Source of the DNA: Brevibacillus formosus
GTDB taxonomy: Bacteria > Bacillota > Bacilli > Brevibacillales > Brevibacillaceae
DNA length: 64,000 bases
Direction of reading: 5' to 3'
NCBI RefSeq assembly: GCF_003013405.1
Contig: NZ_PXZL01000011.1
Span: 1-64,000 of the forward strand
Within the stretch, counting starts at the first letter, position 1. Every line of letters begins with the position of its first letter. The notes beneath the pieces are model-generated. The model saw nothing but the letters and a program-made list of their open reading frames with translations, searched no databases and had not been told where the DNA came from. Shown piece by piece: positions 9,802-18,681 of this stretch. A program made the translations under genes and the position numbers.

Positions 9802-10982
9802 TGGGCTCGCATGTCGTTTGGACTGTATTCAAAAAAGAGCTGATGGACTTGTTTCGCGATCGCAAGGCGTGGATGGGGACGCTCCTGGTGCCATTGCTCG
9901 TCATTCCGTTCGTCTTCTTTTTGCTGGGAACGTCCTACAGCAATGTGGAAAAAGAAGCGAGGGAGTACATCCCGTTAGCCGTTCAAGGATCATCCTCATT
10001 GATTGATGTTTTGCAAAAAAATCCCGCCGTTCAAATCCTGGAGCCGTCGGATCCGAAACAAGCACTACAAGCAGGTCAATTGCGCGCTATTTTGACGATT
10101 CCGGCTGGTTTCGATGAAGAGATCGCGGCGGGAAAAACAGCGCAGTTATCAGTTGCCTATGACTCGACCAATCAAAAGTCTGTCTATGCCCGTACGTTGA
10201 TCGAGCAGACAGTAGAGGCTTACAGCAAAGACGTCGTAGCGAAAAGGTTGAACCAAGCGGGCTTGTCCGAGCAGACGATTCAGCCGATTGTCTCCACCTT
10301 TCAAAATGCAGCCTCTGAGGAAAGGAAGTCGGGAGGGATGCTGGCTGGCATCATTCCGTTGATGTTGGTAGTCTCGCTCGCATCCGCGGGAATGGCCGCA
10401 GCGAATGATCTGGTCGCTGGTGAGAAAGAGCGGGGAACGCTCGAATCACTGTTGACGGCGCCGATTGCAGCCCAGCACATCCTTACGGCAAAGCTGTTGG
10501 CTGTCATGACCATGAGTATCATGGGGGCAGTAGCGTCACTGATTTCTGTCACACTGGCCATGCGTTTGGGACCAATGGGGACGGAAGTAGATCATTTTAC
10601 ACTCGCCTTCTTCTCGCCTGTCACTTTGTTGGTGCTCATCGTGACAATTTTGTTGTTGGCGGCGCTCTTTGCAGGGGTGGAGCTAGTTTTGAGTACGGTT
10701 GCCAAGTCTTTTAAAGAGGGACAGACGTACATGAGTGCTGTTATATTTTTGGCGATGGTTCCCTCGTACATGCTGATGCCAGTCAGTCCGGTCGACATCC
10801 CCGCGCATTATTACGTGATGCCCGTGTTCAACGGAGTCGCACTGTCCAAGGAAGTGTTTTATGGCAAGGTCGACCCGACGCATGCGCTTCTGGGGATTGG
10901 CTCCTTGCTTGTCTATGTGGTTTTTACTATTTTTCTCGCGTCTCGCATATTCCGCAGAGAAGGAGCGGGGGTAAAGCACTGA
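9801..10982 (+). CDS. natB: ABC-2 permease (NatB-like Na+ exporter subunit)
   Basis: Membrane subunit of the NatAB-type exporter, 393 aa (NatB 386 aa). It has a first transmembrane helix after FKKELMDLFRDRKAWMGTLL, a ~150-residue extracytoplasmic domain, then a C-terminal bundle of helices beginning near IIPLMLVVSLASAGMAAAND. The conserved cytoplasmic loop is VAGEKERGTLESLLTAPI, a hallmark of ABC-2 permeases. The start overlaps the natA stop by one base. Confidence 0.87.
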   Translation: MGSHVVWTVFKKELMDLFRDRKAWMGTLLVPLLVIPFVFFLLGTSYSNVEKEAREYIPLAVQGSSSLIDVLQKNPAVQILEPSDPKQALQAGQLRAILTIPAGFDEEIAAGKTAQLSVAYDSTNQKSVYARTLIEQTVEAYSKDVVAKRLNQAGLSEQTIQPIVSTFQNAASEERKSGGMLAGIIPLMLVVSLASAGMAAANDLVAGEKERGTLESLLTAPIAAQHILTAKLLAVMTMSIMGAVASLISVTLAMRLGPMGTEVDHFTLAFFSPVTLLVLIVTILLLAALFAGVELVLSTVAKSFKEGQTYMSAVIFLAMVPSYMLMPVSPVDIPAHYYVMPVFNGVALSKEVFYGKVDPTHALLGIGSLLVYVVFTIFLASRIFRREGAGVKH

Positions 10983-11050
10983 TCGTAAAATTTTTTTCAG
11001 ACCTGTCGCGTCACTTGTCGCTGTCATTTCGAGAAAGCTGGTGAAATGTT

Positions 11051-11953
11051 GTGAATCGGCTGTATGTCGGTGTGCTATATATTTTCGGATCGGCTGCTGG
11101 CTTTGGCGTCATGTCTATTTTCGCTGTGTACGCCTACGAAGCGGGTGTGTCTGTTTCAACGCTCTTGTTTTTGCGGTTTTTATTGGCGACTGCCCTGTTT
11201 TTTGGTTTGTTGCTCTGGCGCAAGGAGTCGCTTCGCTTGGACAAAAGACAGGTGCTCGCGATGTTTTGTCTCGGCGGGATTTTGTACACGTTGCAATCCC
11301 TTAGCTTTTTCTCGGCGGTACAGTACATCCCGACCTCAATGGCGGCCTTGCTGCTGTACACATTTCCGGTGTTTGTTGCCATACTGAGCTACTTCGTCGA
11401 GAAGGAACGGTTAACGAAAAAGACTGTCATCGCCATGCTGATTACACTCGTCGGTCTTGGGCTGGTGCTCGGCTTGTCATTTGGCGGGATTCAGCCAATT
11501 GGCATATTGTTGGCTCTTGCGGCGGCGTTGTTTTATTCCGTTTACATTGTGGTGGGGAATCGGGTGGTAAAAGGAGTCTCATCCTATGTAACATCTGCGT
11601 ACATCGCCCTGTTTGCTGCCATTTCTACCTTTTTCATTGCGCTAAAAGACGGTGGTGTCAATCTTTCCTTTGCGGTACAAGGGTGGTGGGCGTTGTTGGG
11701 GATCGTCGTTTTCTCTACGGTGGTCGCCATCAGTTTTTTCTTCCGCGGCTTGCAGCTGATCGGGTCAACCAAAGCATCGGTACTAAGCACACTGGAGCCT
11801 GTTGTCACGTTTGGGTTTTCAGCGTTGTTGTTTGGCGAAGCCTTTAGCTTGCTTCAGCTGTTGGGAGGATGTGCAGTGCTCGTCGGTGCTGCGCTGATTG
11901 TTTCGGGGAAAGGCGGGGAGCCAGAACTGGCACCTAAGCAGGCTTCTTCATAA
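11051..11953 (+). CDS. EamA/DMT-superfamily transporter
   Basis: A 300-aa protein of ten predicted transmembrane helices arranged as two EamA repeats: repeat 1 from YIFGSAAGFGVMSIFAVYAY to GLVLGLSFGGIQ, repeat 2 from LALAAALFYSVYIVVGNRVV to AALIVSGKGG. The segment STKASVLSTLEPVVTFGFSA is the typical EamA repeat end. This family exports small metabolites such as amino acids; the substrate cannot be read. GTG 11051 is used as the start with only a weak ribosome site. It is a single gene followed by a terminator. Confidence 0.85.
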   Translation: MNRLYVGVLYIFGSAAGFGVMSIFAVYAYEAGVSVSTLLFLRFLLATALFFGLLLWRKESLRLDKRQVLAMFCLGGILYTLQSLSFFSAVQYIPTSMAALLLYTFPVFVAILSYFVEKERLTKKTVIAMLITLVGLGLVLGLSFGGIQPIGILLALAAALFYSVYIVVGNRVVKGVSSYVTSAYIALFAAISTFFIALKDGGVNLSFAVQGWWALLGIVVFSTVVAISFFFRGLQLIGSTKASVLSTLEPVVTFGFSALLFGEAFSLLQLLGGCAVLVGAALIVSGKGGEPELAPKQASS

Positions 11954-11967
11954 TGCTATAGCAAAAA

Positions 11968-12005
11968 GACGCTCTTGCTCTGAGGCTTCACGTGCAGGAG
12001 CGTCT
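11968..12005. terminator. Terminator hairpin between convergent genes
   Basis: AGACGCTCTTGC pairs with GCAGGAGCGTCT (one G-T), followed by ATTCATTTT. It sits between the convergent EamA and glcK genes. Confidence 0.75.
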
Positions 12006-12025
12006 ATTCATTTTATGTAGCCTGA

Positions 12026-13000
12026 TCAGGATTCGTGCATCTGTGAGCGGATTAACCAGCCCGCACCATACACACCCGCATCATTGCCGAGTTCGGCAGG
12101 AACGATCTCTGTGGACTCGACGACGTAGGTGAATGGAACGAAGCGTTTGAATGATTCACGGATTCGGGAAAAGAGGAAGTCACCTGCTGCGGCCACGCCT
12201 CCACCGATCATAAACTTCGCAGGATTAAGCACATTCGCCAAGTGGGAGAGAGCGAGACCGAGATAGAGCGCCACTTGATCGATAATCGCGAGAGCCGCTG
12301 CGTCTCCTGCTACGGCTGCTTCGAGGACATCCTTGGCGGCAATGTTTCCTTTGGCGGCTAGTACAGCGGCAAGCGCCGGGCTTGATCCGTTTACAGCTGC
12401 AAATCGCCCTTCACGAATGATGGCAGTCGCAGACGCATATGTTTCGAGACAGCCTGTTTTGCCGCAATTGCAAGGGGCACCGCTATCCGGGGTCATGGTG
12501 ATGTGACCGATTTCGCCGCCCACACCGTTGATGCCATGGATGACCTTTCCATTCAAAATGACGCCTCCACCTACACCTGTACCGAGTGTGATGAGAACGA
12601 GGTCTTGTGCACCTTGACCTGCACCCTGCCACATTTCTCCGAGGGCTGCGACATTGGCATCGTTGTCGACCGCGACTGGCAGACCTGTAAGGGCTTCCAA
12701 TTTTTCTTTTAATAAAACGGGTTGGCGCCAGTGAAGATTCACCGCTTGGAAAACGATTCCCTTCCCGCCATCGACGGGGCCGGGTACGCCTACACCGATT
12801 CCGCAGACTTGTGAAAGAGAATAGTCATGCTGTGCAAGAAGATCATGAGACATGTCTACGATTTTTTGCAAAATGCCATCCTCGCCGTCCGAAACAGGCG
12901 TCGGCTCTTGCGTTTTTGTAACCAGCTCGCCGTCTGGCGTAATCAAAGCCATCTTGATTGCAGTGCCACCCACATCTACTCCCACGATGATCTTCTTCAC
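12026..13000 (-). CDS. glcK: ROK-family glucokinase
   Basis: Phosphorylates glucose to glucose-6-phosphate in the cytosol. It is 324 aa (B. subtilis GlcK 321 aa). The ATP-binding N-terminus is GVDVGGTAIKMALI, the sugar site includes VDNDANVAALGE with the catalytic Asp, followed by ITLGTGVGGGVI. The ROK zinc motif is GEIGHITM ... CNCGKTGCLE. GTG 13000 is chosen as start since GGGGAG sits 8 nt upstream; an ATG 30 nt earlier lies ahead of that site. It is divergent from dgkB. Confidence 0.92.
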   Translation of the reverse strand: MKKIIVGVDVGGTAIKMALITPDGELVTKTQEPTPVSDGEDGILQKIVDMSHDLLAQHDYSLSQVCGIGVGVPGPVDGGKGIVFQAVNLHWRQPVLLKEKLEALTGLPVAVDNDANVAALGEMWQGAGQGAQDLVLITLGTGVGGGVILNGKVIHGINGVGGEIGHITMTPDSGAPCNCGKTGCLETYASATAIIREGRFAAVNGSSPALAAVLAAKGNIAAKDVLEAAVAGDAAALAIIDQVALYLGLALSHLANVLNPAKFMIGGGVAAAGDFLFSRIRESFKRFVPFTYVVESTEIVPAELGNDAGVYGAGWLIRSQMHES

Positions 13001-13142
13001 AAGCGTCTCCCCTATCTCCTTGTTTTCCATCTTTTTCTATCTTATCACGCTATATGGAGCATAGCGATTCCCAAAAATGGCTATACAGGATATGATGGAA
13101 GAGAGTACCCCCGTGAGCGAGGGAAGGAAGAAGGGATCTGCC

Positions 13143-14033
13143 TTGAAACGAGCCAGATTAATCTACAATCCAAGCTCCGGCCGGGAGATCGTGCGTCGGC
13201 GATTGCCGGAAATCCTCGATTTAATGGAGTCGGCCGGATATGAAACCTCATGCTATGCGACCAAAGGGGAAGATGATGCGACAGAAGAAGCTGCTCGTGC
13301 AGTAGCTCGCGGTTTTGACGTCATCCTGGCCGCTGGTGGAGATGGAACCATATATGAAGTAGTCAATGGGATGGCAGAGCATAAAGCGCGTCCATCTCTT
13401 GGAATAATCCCCTGCGGAACGAGCAATGATTTTGCCCGGGCGGTCGGTATACCGAAATCGATCACACGTGCAACGGAGATTGTCGCCAAGGGCAAGAAGA
13501 AACGCATTGACCTGGGGCGCATCAACAACCGCTATTTTATGAATATCGCGGGTGGCGGCTCGCTGACGAATTTGACCTACGAGGTCCCGAGCAAGCTGAA
13601 AACGCTAATCGGACAAATGGCATATTACGTCAAAGGGTTGGAGAAGCTGCCGTCGCTGCACCCGATCCGTGTGCGTCTGGAGAGCCGCAAAGAGGTGCTG
13701 TTAGATGAAGAAATCATGGTGTTTCTCATTGCCAATAGCCGATCTGTAGGCGGCTTCGACTGGCTTGCCCCAGATGCGGACTTGTCAGACGGCAAGCTGG
13801 ATGTCATCGTCGTGAAAAAGACGAATATTGCGGAGTTTATTCGCTTGGCGACACAGGCAGTTCGCGGAGAGCACTTAAAGGACCCGAACATCCTGTATTT
13901 CCAAGCAGATTACATCAAAGCCACTTCGCCTGGTGGAGAGACGGTTCAGCTCAATCTGGACGGTGAGCTGGGTGGACAGCTGCCTTGCGTGGTGGAAGCA
14001 CTGCCGGGGCACATCGAGTTGTTCGTCCCGTAA
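13143..14033 (+). CDS. dgkB: Diacylglycerol kinase
   Basis: Soluble kinase that phosphorylates diacylglycerol released by lipoteichoic-acid synthesis, returning it to phospholipid. The protein matches B. subtilis DgkB through much of its length: KRARLIYNPSSGRE, the nucleotide-binding LAAGGDGTIYEVVNG, PCGTSNDFARA, NIAGGGSLTNLTYEVPSKLK and LNLDGELGG. TTG 13143 is chosen because it matches the DgkB N-terminus and has AAGGG 8 nt upstream; an upstream ATG at 13077 would add 22 residues of unlikely sequence. It is probably co-transcribed with rlmCD, 118 nt downstream. Confidence 0.92.
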   Translation: MKRARLIYNPSSGREIVRRRLPEILDLMESAGYETSCYATKGEDDATEEAARAVARGFDVILAAGGDGTIYEVVNGMAEHKARPSLGIIPCGTSNDFARAVGIPKSITRATEIVAKGKKKRIDLGRINNRYFMNIAGGGSLTNLTYEVPSKLKTLIGQMAYYVKGLEKLPSLHPIRVRLESRKEVLLDEEIMVFLIANSRSVGGFDWLAPDADLSDGKLDVIVVKKTNIAEFIRLATQAVRGEHLKDPNILYFQADYIKATSPGGETVQLNLDGELGGQLPCVVEALPGHIELFVP

Positions 14034-14151
14034 GAAGATAGTAAAATGAATAGCAATAGCCGTGGGGATGCCGCTTTTCGCAGTGCATCCCTGCATGCTT
14101 CATGGAGCGAAAACGAAAACTTATAGAGCAAGATAAAAGGAGCAATAGATA

Positions 14152-15591
14152 GTGGCGAAGACAACAAAGAAGCGGCGCGGTCCGCACCCGACAGCCAAAG
14201 TGGAGCTGGACGTCCCTGTACGTGTCGGACAAACCGTGGAAGTGGAGATAACCGGACTGAACCACGAAGGAGCGGGAGTCGGCCGGATTGAAGGATATAC
14301 GCTGTTCGTAGATGGCGCACTTGCAGGAGAGCGAGTTCATGCGCGCGTCGATCATGTGAAGAAAAACTTCGGCTTTGCCAAGCTGACAGAAGTAGTAGAA
14401 GCGAGTACCCATCGTTTCCAGCCGCCCTGTCCGCTGTACGACCGTTGCGGAGGCTGTTCGTTGCAGCATCTCGCTTACGAGGAGCAGCTGCGGCACAAGC
14501 AGCAAATCGTGCGGGACAACCTGCGGCGCATTGGAGGGTTCCAAGTCGAAGGGGAAGGCGCGATTACCGTTCATCCAACACTCGGCATGAGCGATCCATG
14601 GCGCTACCGCAACAAAGCACAGGTACCGATCGGCGAAGAAAACGGAGCGTTGGTCGGCGGCTTTTACGCGGAGAAATCCCACTCGATCATCGACATGAAC
14701 GAATGCCTCATCCAGCATCAGGCGAATGATGAAGCAGTGGCAGCTGTGAAGCAGGCGGCGACCAAGCTGAATATCACGGCATATGACGAGGTGCGCCATT
14801 CTGGCTTGCTGCGTCATGTGGTCGTGAAGGTTGGCGTCAAGACGGGGGAAGTCATGGTCGTGCTCGTAACGACGGAGGAGCAGATTCCGCAACGAGATCA
14901 GCTGGTGGAAGCGATTCGGGTACAGGTCGCTGGCGTGACGAGTATCGTGCAGAACATCAACCCGGATAAGACCAATGTTATTTTTGGCAAAAAGACCGTG
15001 ACCCTATGGGGCAGTGATGTGATTTACGATTATATCGGTCCGATCAAGTTTGCTATTTCGGCGCGATCGTTTTATCAGGTCAATCCTGCTCAGACTGAGG
15101 TGCTGTACAACAAGACGTTGGAGTACGCGGGTGCGACTGGTACGGAGACGGTCATTGATGCGTATTGCGGTATCGGGACGATTTCGCTGTTTTTGGCGCA
15201 GAAGTCAAAGCATGTGTACGGTGTGGAGATTGTGCCGGAAGCGATTGCGGATGCGAATCGTAATGCGCAGTTGAATGGCGTGGAGAATGCGACGTTTGAG
15301 GCAGGGCCTGCGGAGGTTGTCATTCCTGCTTGGAAGGAGAAGGGCATACGGGCGGATGTGATTGTGGTTGACCCGCCGCGCAAAGGCTGTGATGAGGCGT
15401 TGTTGACGACGATTTTGGAGATGCAGCCGGAGAGAGTGGTTTATGTGTCTTGTAATCCTTCTACGTTGGCGAGGGATTTGAAGGTGCTGGCGGAGAGGTA
15501 TGAGGTGAAGGAAGTGCAGCCGGTGGATATGTTTCCGCATACGGGGCATGTGGAGTCGGTTGCGTTGTTGGCCTATAAGGGGTTTGTATGA
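14152..15591 (+). CDS. rlmCD: 23S rRNA (uracil-C5)-methyltransferase RlmCD
   Basis: SAM-dependent TrmA/RumA-family enzyme that makes m5U in 23S rRNA (U747 and U1939 in B. subtilis RlmCD). It has an N-terminal TRAM domain (residues ~20-85, VEITGLNHEGAGVGRIEGY). The [4Fe-4S] cysteines are Cys93, Cys99 and Cys102 in CPLYDRCGGC, plus the Cys in NECLIQH. SAM binding is DAYCGIGTISLFLA, and the catalytic Cys is in YVSCNPSTLARDL. Length is normal, 479 aa. GTG 14152 follows AAAAGGAG. A tyrosine-integrase remnant begins directly downstream. Confidence 0.93.
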   Translation: MAKTTKKRRGPHPTAKVELDVPVRVGQTVEVEITGLNHEGAGVGRIEGYTLFVDGALAGERVHARVDHVKKNFGFAKLTEVVEASTHRFQPPCPLYDRCGGCSLQHLAYEEQLRHKQQIVRDNLRRIGGFQVEGEGAITVHPTLGMSDPWRYRNKAQVPIGEENGALVGGFYAEKSHSIIDMNECLIQHQANDEAVAAVKQAATKLNITAYDEVRHSGLLRHVVVKVGVKTGEVMVVLVTTEEQIPQRDQLVEAIRVQVAGVTSIVQNINPDKTNVIFGKKTVTLWGSDVIYDYIGPIKFAISARSFYQVNPAQTEVLYNKTLEYAGATGTETVIDAYCGIGTISLFLAQKSKHVYGVEIVPEAIADANRNAQLNGVENATFEAGPAEVVIPAWKEKGIRADVIVVDPPRKGCDEALLTTILEMQPERVVYVSCNPSTLARDLKVLAERYEVKEVQPVDMFPHTGHVESVALLAYKGFV

Positions 15592-15606
15592 TCGAATAGG
15601 GAGTTG

Positions 15607-15637
15607 GGGACGAAATGGAGACGTAACTATTCGTCCC
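15607..15637. other. Short inverted repeat after rlmCD
   Basis: GGGACGAA (15607-15614) and TTCGTCCC (15630-15637) form an 8-bp inverted repeat. It overlaps the last codons of the integrase remnant and lies 15 nt after the rlmCD stop. It could be a weak terminator or part of an old attachment site; neither is shown. Confidence 0.35.
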
Positions 15638-16310
15638 TAATACTTGTAAGTAGAGCTTCAAATTTATCAGTAGCTGATTGATCGGCAGTACGTAGTGCAA
15701 ATCTGTAGGTATTCATAGTAAACGAAATCGAACCATGTCAAAGGGGTTCAGAGATAATCTTAGCGTGAACACCTTGGTTGATCAACAATGTAGAGCTGGT
15801 ATTTCTAAGGGAATGGGAATCATTGTATCTAAGGCGTTTTTAATGATAAAACGCCGAAACCAAAGGTAGGGGCGCTCTTGGTGGAAGAGCCCCTTCCATC
15901 TGGGTGGCATCTGTCACCAATTTTATCACGTTCCTCAATTTTGTATATGTAGTACTCTTTAAATTCCTCTACCATTGAGATGGGGAGTGGTACTTTACGC
16001 TTGGTTCTTTGTTTTCGGTTTCTTTCATATGGACAATACCCGCTGGCGATATTGTGACGCTTTGCACTACATCAATAGCACCTGTTTCCCAGTTTATATG
16101 AAGCCACTCAATCCCTCGTCTGAGGCCAGACGTAAGAGCTAGAGTGACCATGATTAGGTTCTTTCTGTAGCCGAAGAGGAATTTCTTCAACCACCTTCTC
16201 GTCGTAGGGGATTATTTCCTTGTTCTCAGCGACTGGATTCTTAACGCATCAACAGGATTTTGCTTGATAAGCTTCCATTCACAGCTCGCGATAACATACT
16301 CCTGAATATT
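15627..16310 (-). pseudogene. Decayed phage-type tyrosine integrase
   Basis: Fragments in different minus-strand frames line up in order with a tyrosine recombinase. WKLIKQNPVDAL (~16260) is the core-binding domain; LALTSGLRRG and INWETGAIDVVQSV (~16070-16150) surround the first catalytic Arg; RKVPLPISMVEEFKEYYIYK follows; then HSLRNTSSTLLINQGVHAKI (the HxLR box, ~15780-15820). The end is TMNTYRFALRTADQSATDKF, closing at a TAG at 15627. At least four frameshifts or stops break it. Its placement 36 nt from rlmCD marks the probable left edge of an integrated element. Confidence 0.8.
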
Positions 16311-16392
16311 CGTGAATATATTCGAGTGTGCCACTGAGGTTTAAACCAAAAGATAATAATTTTTCTCATACATACGTGATGTCTTCAGTTCA

Positions 16393-16682
16393 TTGAGACA
16401 GAAAAAAGCACTTCCAACTGGTAGAGTTGATATAGTTGGAAGTGCTTCTCTTTCGAGACTCCGACCAGGTGTCCAAAATACTTTGCTTTTAAGGAAGGGT
16501 GATTCTATTCCATGCAAATTAGCAGAATTGCAAGCTGATAATTATGCTATCCACTTTGACATCTCGAACAAAACTGGGAAAAGGTATTTCATTGGATTAG
16601 CAGTAATCACCTTCCAGATACAAAGGGCTATTTAAATCCGTATACCTATGGAACTAATGCATGCCATTGTTTCTCAATTTGA
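16393..16682 (+). pseudogene. C-terminal remnant of the PD-(D/E)XK protein encoded at 22969
   Basis: The frame from 16393 reads LPTGRVDIVGSASLSRL and LQADNYAIHFD, closely matching FPTGKVDIVGWASLNRL and LQADNFGIHFD of the intact protein at 22969-23622. After a frameshift near 16570 the similarity continues as WEKVFHWISSNHLPDTKGYL and ends NPYTY..., equivalent to the intact NPYNVF end. The N-terminal half with its nuclease motif is gone. It is a decayed second copy of that gene. Confidence 0.8.
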
Positions 16683-16752
16683 TAAAATGTAAAATTTACA
16701 GACCAACCCAAATAACTAAAGATTCTATCAGAAAGAGTAGGAGTACTAAACT

Positions 16753-18666
16753 ATGCAAATAGATATTTTCTCTCTTAGCACAAAGGAAAAGCTTGCTTTG
16801 GCCTGCATTTACTTTGCCCGTTTATCAAGTTCTGATGAACACTATAAAGGGAAATGGGCGCCTGCATTACGAACTCTCTCAAAAAAGTATGGTATAAAAT
16901 TTAGTACGTTAAAACAAAATAAAGACCGTTTTGATGCGAATTTTACAACGAGTGGAAGAAAGGGGTATTATCAAAGGCCCCTTGAAAAAGCTAATAAATT
17001 CTTATATGAGATGTATCTAAAGTATAAGGATATTGACATTGAATATCTTCAGTTGTCTGTTAATTCGATTCTTGAAGACGCTGAACAAGAAGGGAAACCA
17101 TTCTACAGTATAAAAACTAAAGTGAAAGAACAAGTTGAAGCTATACTTCAACGTCAATCCAATATTGAACTTGATGGTTTAAATTGGTTTAAAGATGAAT
17201 TGAAAATTGGTCAATTGGTTTTCATTGTTTTTGGAGGAGACAAACCTTCTTGGGACACAGGGTTAATTGGAATTGGAGCCATTGCACAAGGTCCATATGA
17301 TGTAGGATACGAAAAGAATAATTACAGAGTTAGGATTGATGTTAAGGTATTACTGGATCAGTCAATAAAAAGAAGTGATTTAGTATCTTATAAAGATACT
17401 TTCGATATTATAGGGATTGGTCCAATTACAAAGTGGGAACCTAATCAAGCAATAACGCAAGTTCCTGAGAGTAAAGCTGTTGCATTAATTCGTGCTATGC
17501 TCGATCTAAATCCCGGAATTTATGAAGAGTTAACTGCTGTAATTAGTGAAGAATTAATGGCACGAGTAAAAGGCTCTACAGTTCAGCTAATCCCGATTGA
17601 AGTCGATTACGGTGAGAAAGTGGAGTTAGAATTACCTCTTGAAAACGAACAGGCCCCTATAAGTAATGATGACTTTAGTGATCTCTATGAGCCTGATTTA
17701 GAGGAAATACATAAAGGCTTTGCTATGTCATCGAAACCTATGGTAAGTCTAAAAAATTTCATCAATTCACAAAAGCATATAATAATGATTGGCCCGCCAG
17801 GAACAGGTAAGACAACACTTGCTGAAAGAGCTTGTAAAGAAGCAGTACAAACAAACTACATTAGCGGATATACTATGACAACTGCAGTTGCAGACTGGAG
17901 TACTTTTGATACAATCGGCGGTTATATGCCTGATAAAGAAGGAAAACTTGTTTTTCAAGAAGGAGTTTTCCTTAGGAGTATTCGAGAAAATAACTGGCTT
18001 ATCATTGATGAAATTAACCGAGCTGAAGTTGATAAAGCATTTGGACATTATTTTACAGTGTTATCTGGTAAAGATGTGACCCTGCAGTATAAAACCGACA
18101 CTGTTTCAGGAGAAAAGAATATCACGATTCGACATACTGAGAGTAAAGGCAGTTTCTATGAAGATAAGACTGCTACCTATTATATTGGACGTAACTGGCG
18201 TATCATAGCGACAATGAATACATATGATAAAAACAGTTTATTTATGTTGTCCTATGCTTTTATGCGGCGATTTGCTTTTGTTTATATTCCGGCCCCGACT
18301 AAAGAAGCTTTTTCTGAGTTAATTGAGACCAGACTTTCCGGAAATGAAGATACTATTAAGGTATTGAGTGAAATTATAAAAACAGCCCCTAAAAAGATTG
18401 GGGCTGCAATTATCCTCGACATCATTACTTATTTGGGTAATTCAGGAAAAGAAGGCATTGTTGATGCTATTTGTTCACTCATGATTCCTCAATTTGAAGG
18501 AATCTCTCTTCCTCAAATAAAAAAGCTATATAAAGATTTTGGCGTTTTATTATCTAGCGATGACAAAGAGCATTTAAAAAATTTTTTGTGTGAGTTTTAT
18601 GATATTAATATTTCCGAGTTGTCTAAAGTAAGATTTGATGATGAGGAAGAGGATATCGATGAATAG
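16753..18666 (+). CDS. mcrB: McrB-like AAA+ restriction subunit with EVE-like domain
   Basis: Motor/specificity subunit of an McrBC-type, modification-dependent restriction system, 637 aa. The C-terminal AAA+ domain has Walker A GPPGTGKTT (~residue 345), Walker B WLIIDEINRAEVDKAFGH (~415), the sensor ATMNTYDKNSLFMLSYAFMR and the arginine finger RRF. Residues ~155-240 (QLVFIVFGGDKPSW, GIGAIAQGPYDVGY, DIIGIGPITKWEPN) look like an EVE/PUA-like modified-base reader in place of the E. coli DUF3578 domain. The stop is 15 nt from mcrC. The target modification is unknown. DNA is AT-rich compared with the flanking core. Confidence 0.85.
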   Translation: MQIDIFSLSTKEKLALACIYFARLSSSDEHYKGKWAPALRTLSKKYGIKFSTLKQNKDRFDANFTTSGRKGYYQRPLEKANKFLYEMYLKYKDIDIEYLQLSVNSILEDAEQEGKPFYSIKTKVKEQVEAILQRQSNIELDGLNWFKDELKIGQLVFIVFGGDKPSWDTGLIGIGAIAQGPYDVGYEKNNYRVRIDVKVLLDQSIKRSDLVSYKDTFDIIGIGPITKWEPNQAITQVPESKAVALIRAMLDLNPGIYEELTAVISEELMARVKGSTVQLIPIEVDYGEKVELELPLENEQAPISNDDFSDLYEPDLEEIHKGFAMSSKPMVSLKNFINSQKHIIMIGPPGTGKTTLAERACKEAVQTNYISGYTMTTAVADWSTFDTIGGYMPDKEGKLVFQEGVFLRSIRENNWLIIDEINRAEVDKAFGHYFTVLSGKDVTLQYKTDTVSGEKNITIRHTESKGSFYEDKTATYYIGRNWRIIATMNTYDKNSLFMLSYAFMRRFAFVYIPAPTKEAFSELIETRLSGNEDTIKVLSEIIKTAPKKIGAAIILDIITYLGNSGKEGIVDAICSLMIPQFEGISLPQIKKLYKDFGVLLSSDDKEHLKNFLCEFYDINISELSKVRFDDEEEDIDE

Positions 18667-18681
18667 GAGGGAGAGGAAAAA

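Noticed and set aside
13951..14892. 313-aa minus-strand ORF opposite dgkB/rlmCD
   Set aside because: Shadow of two well-identified genes; no motif and no start signal.
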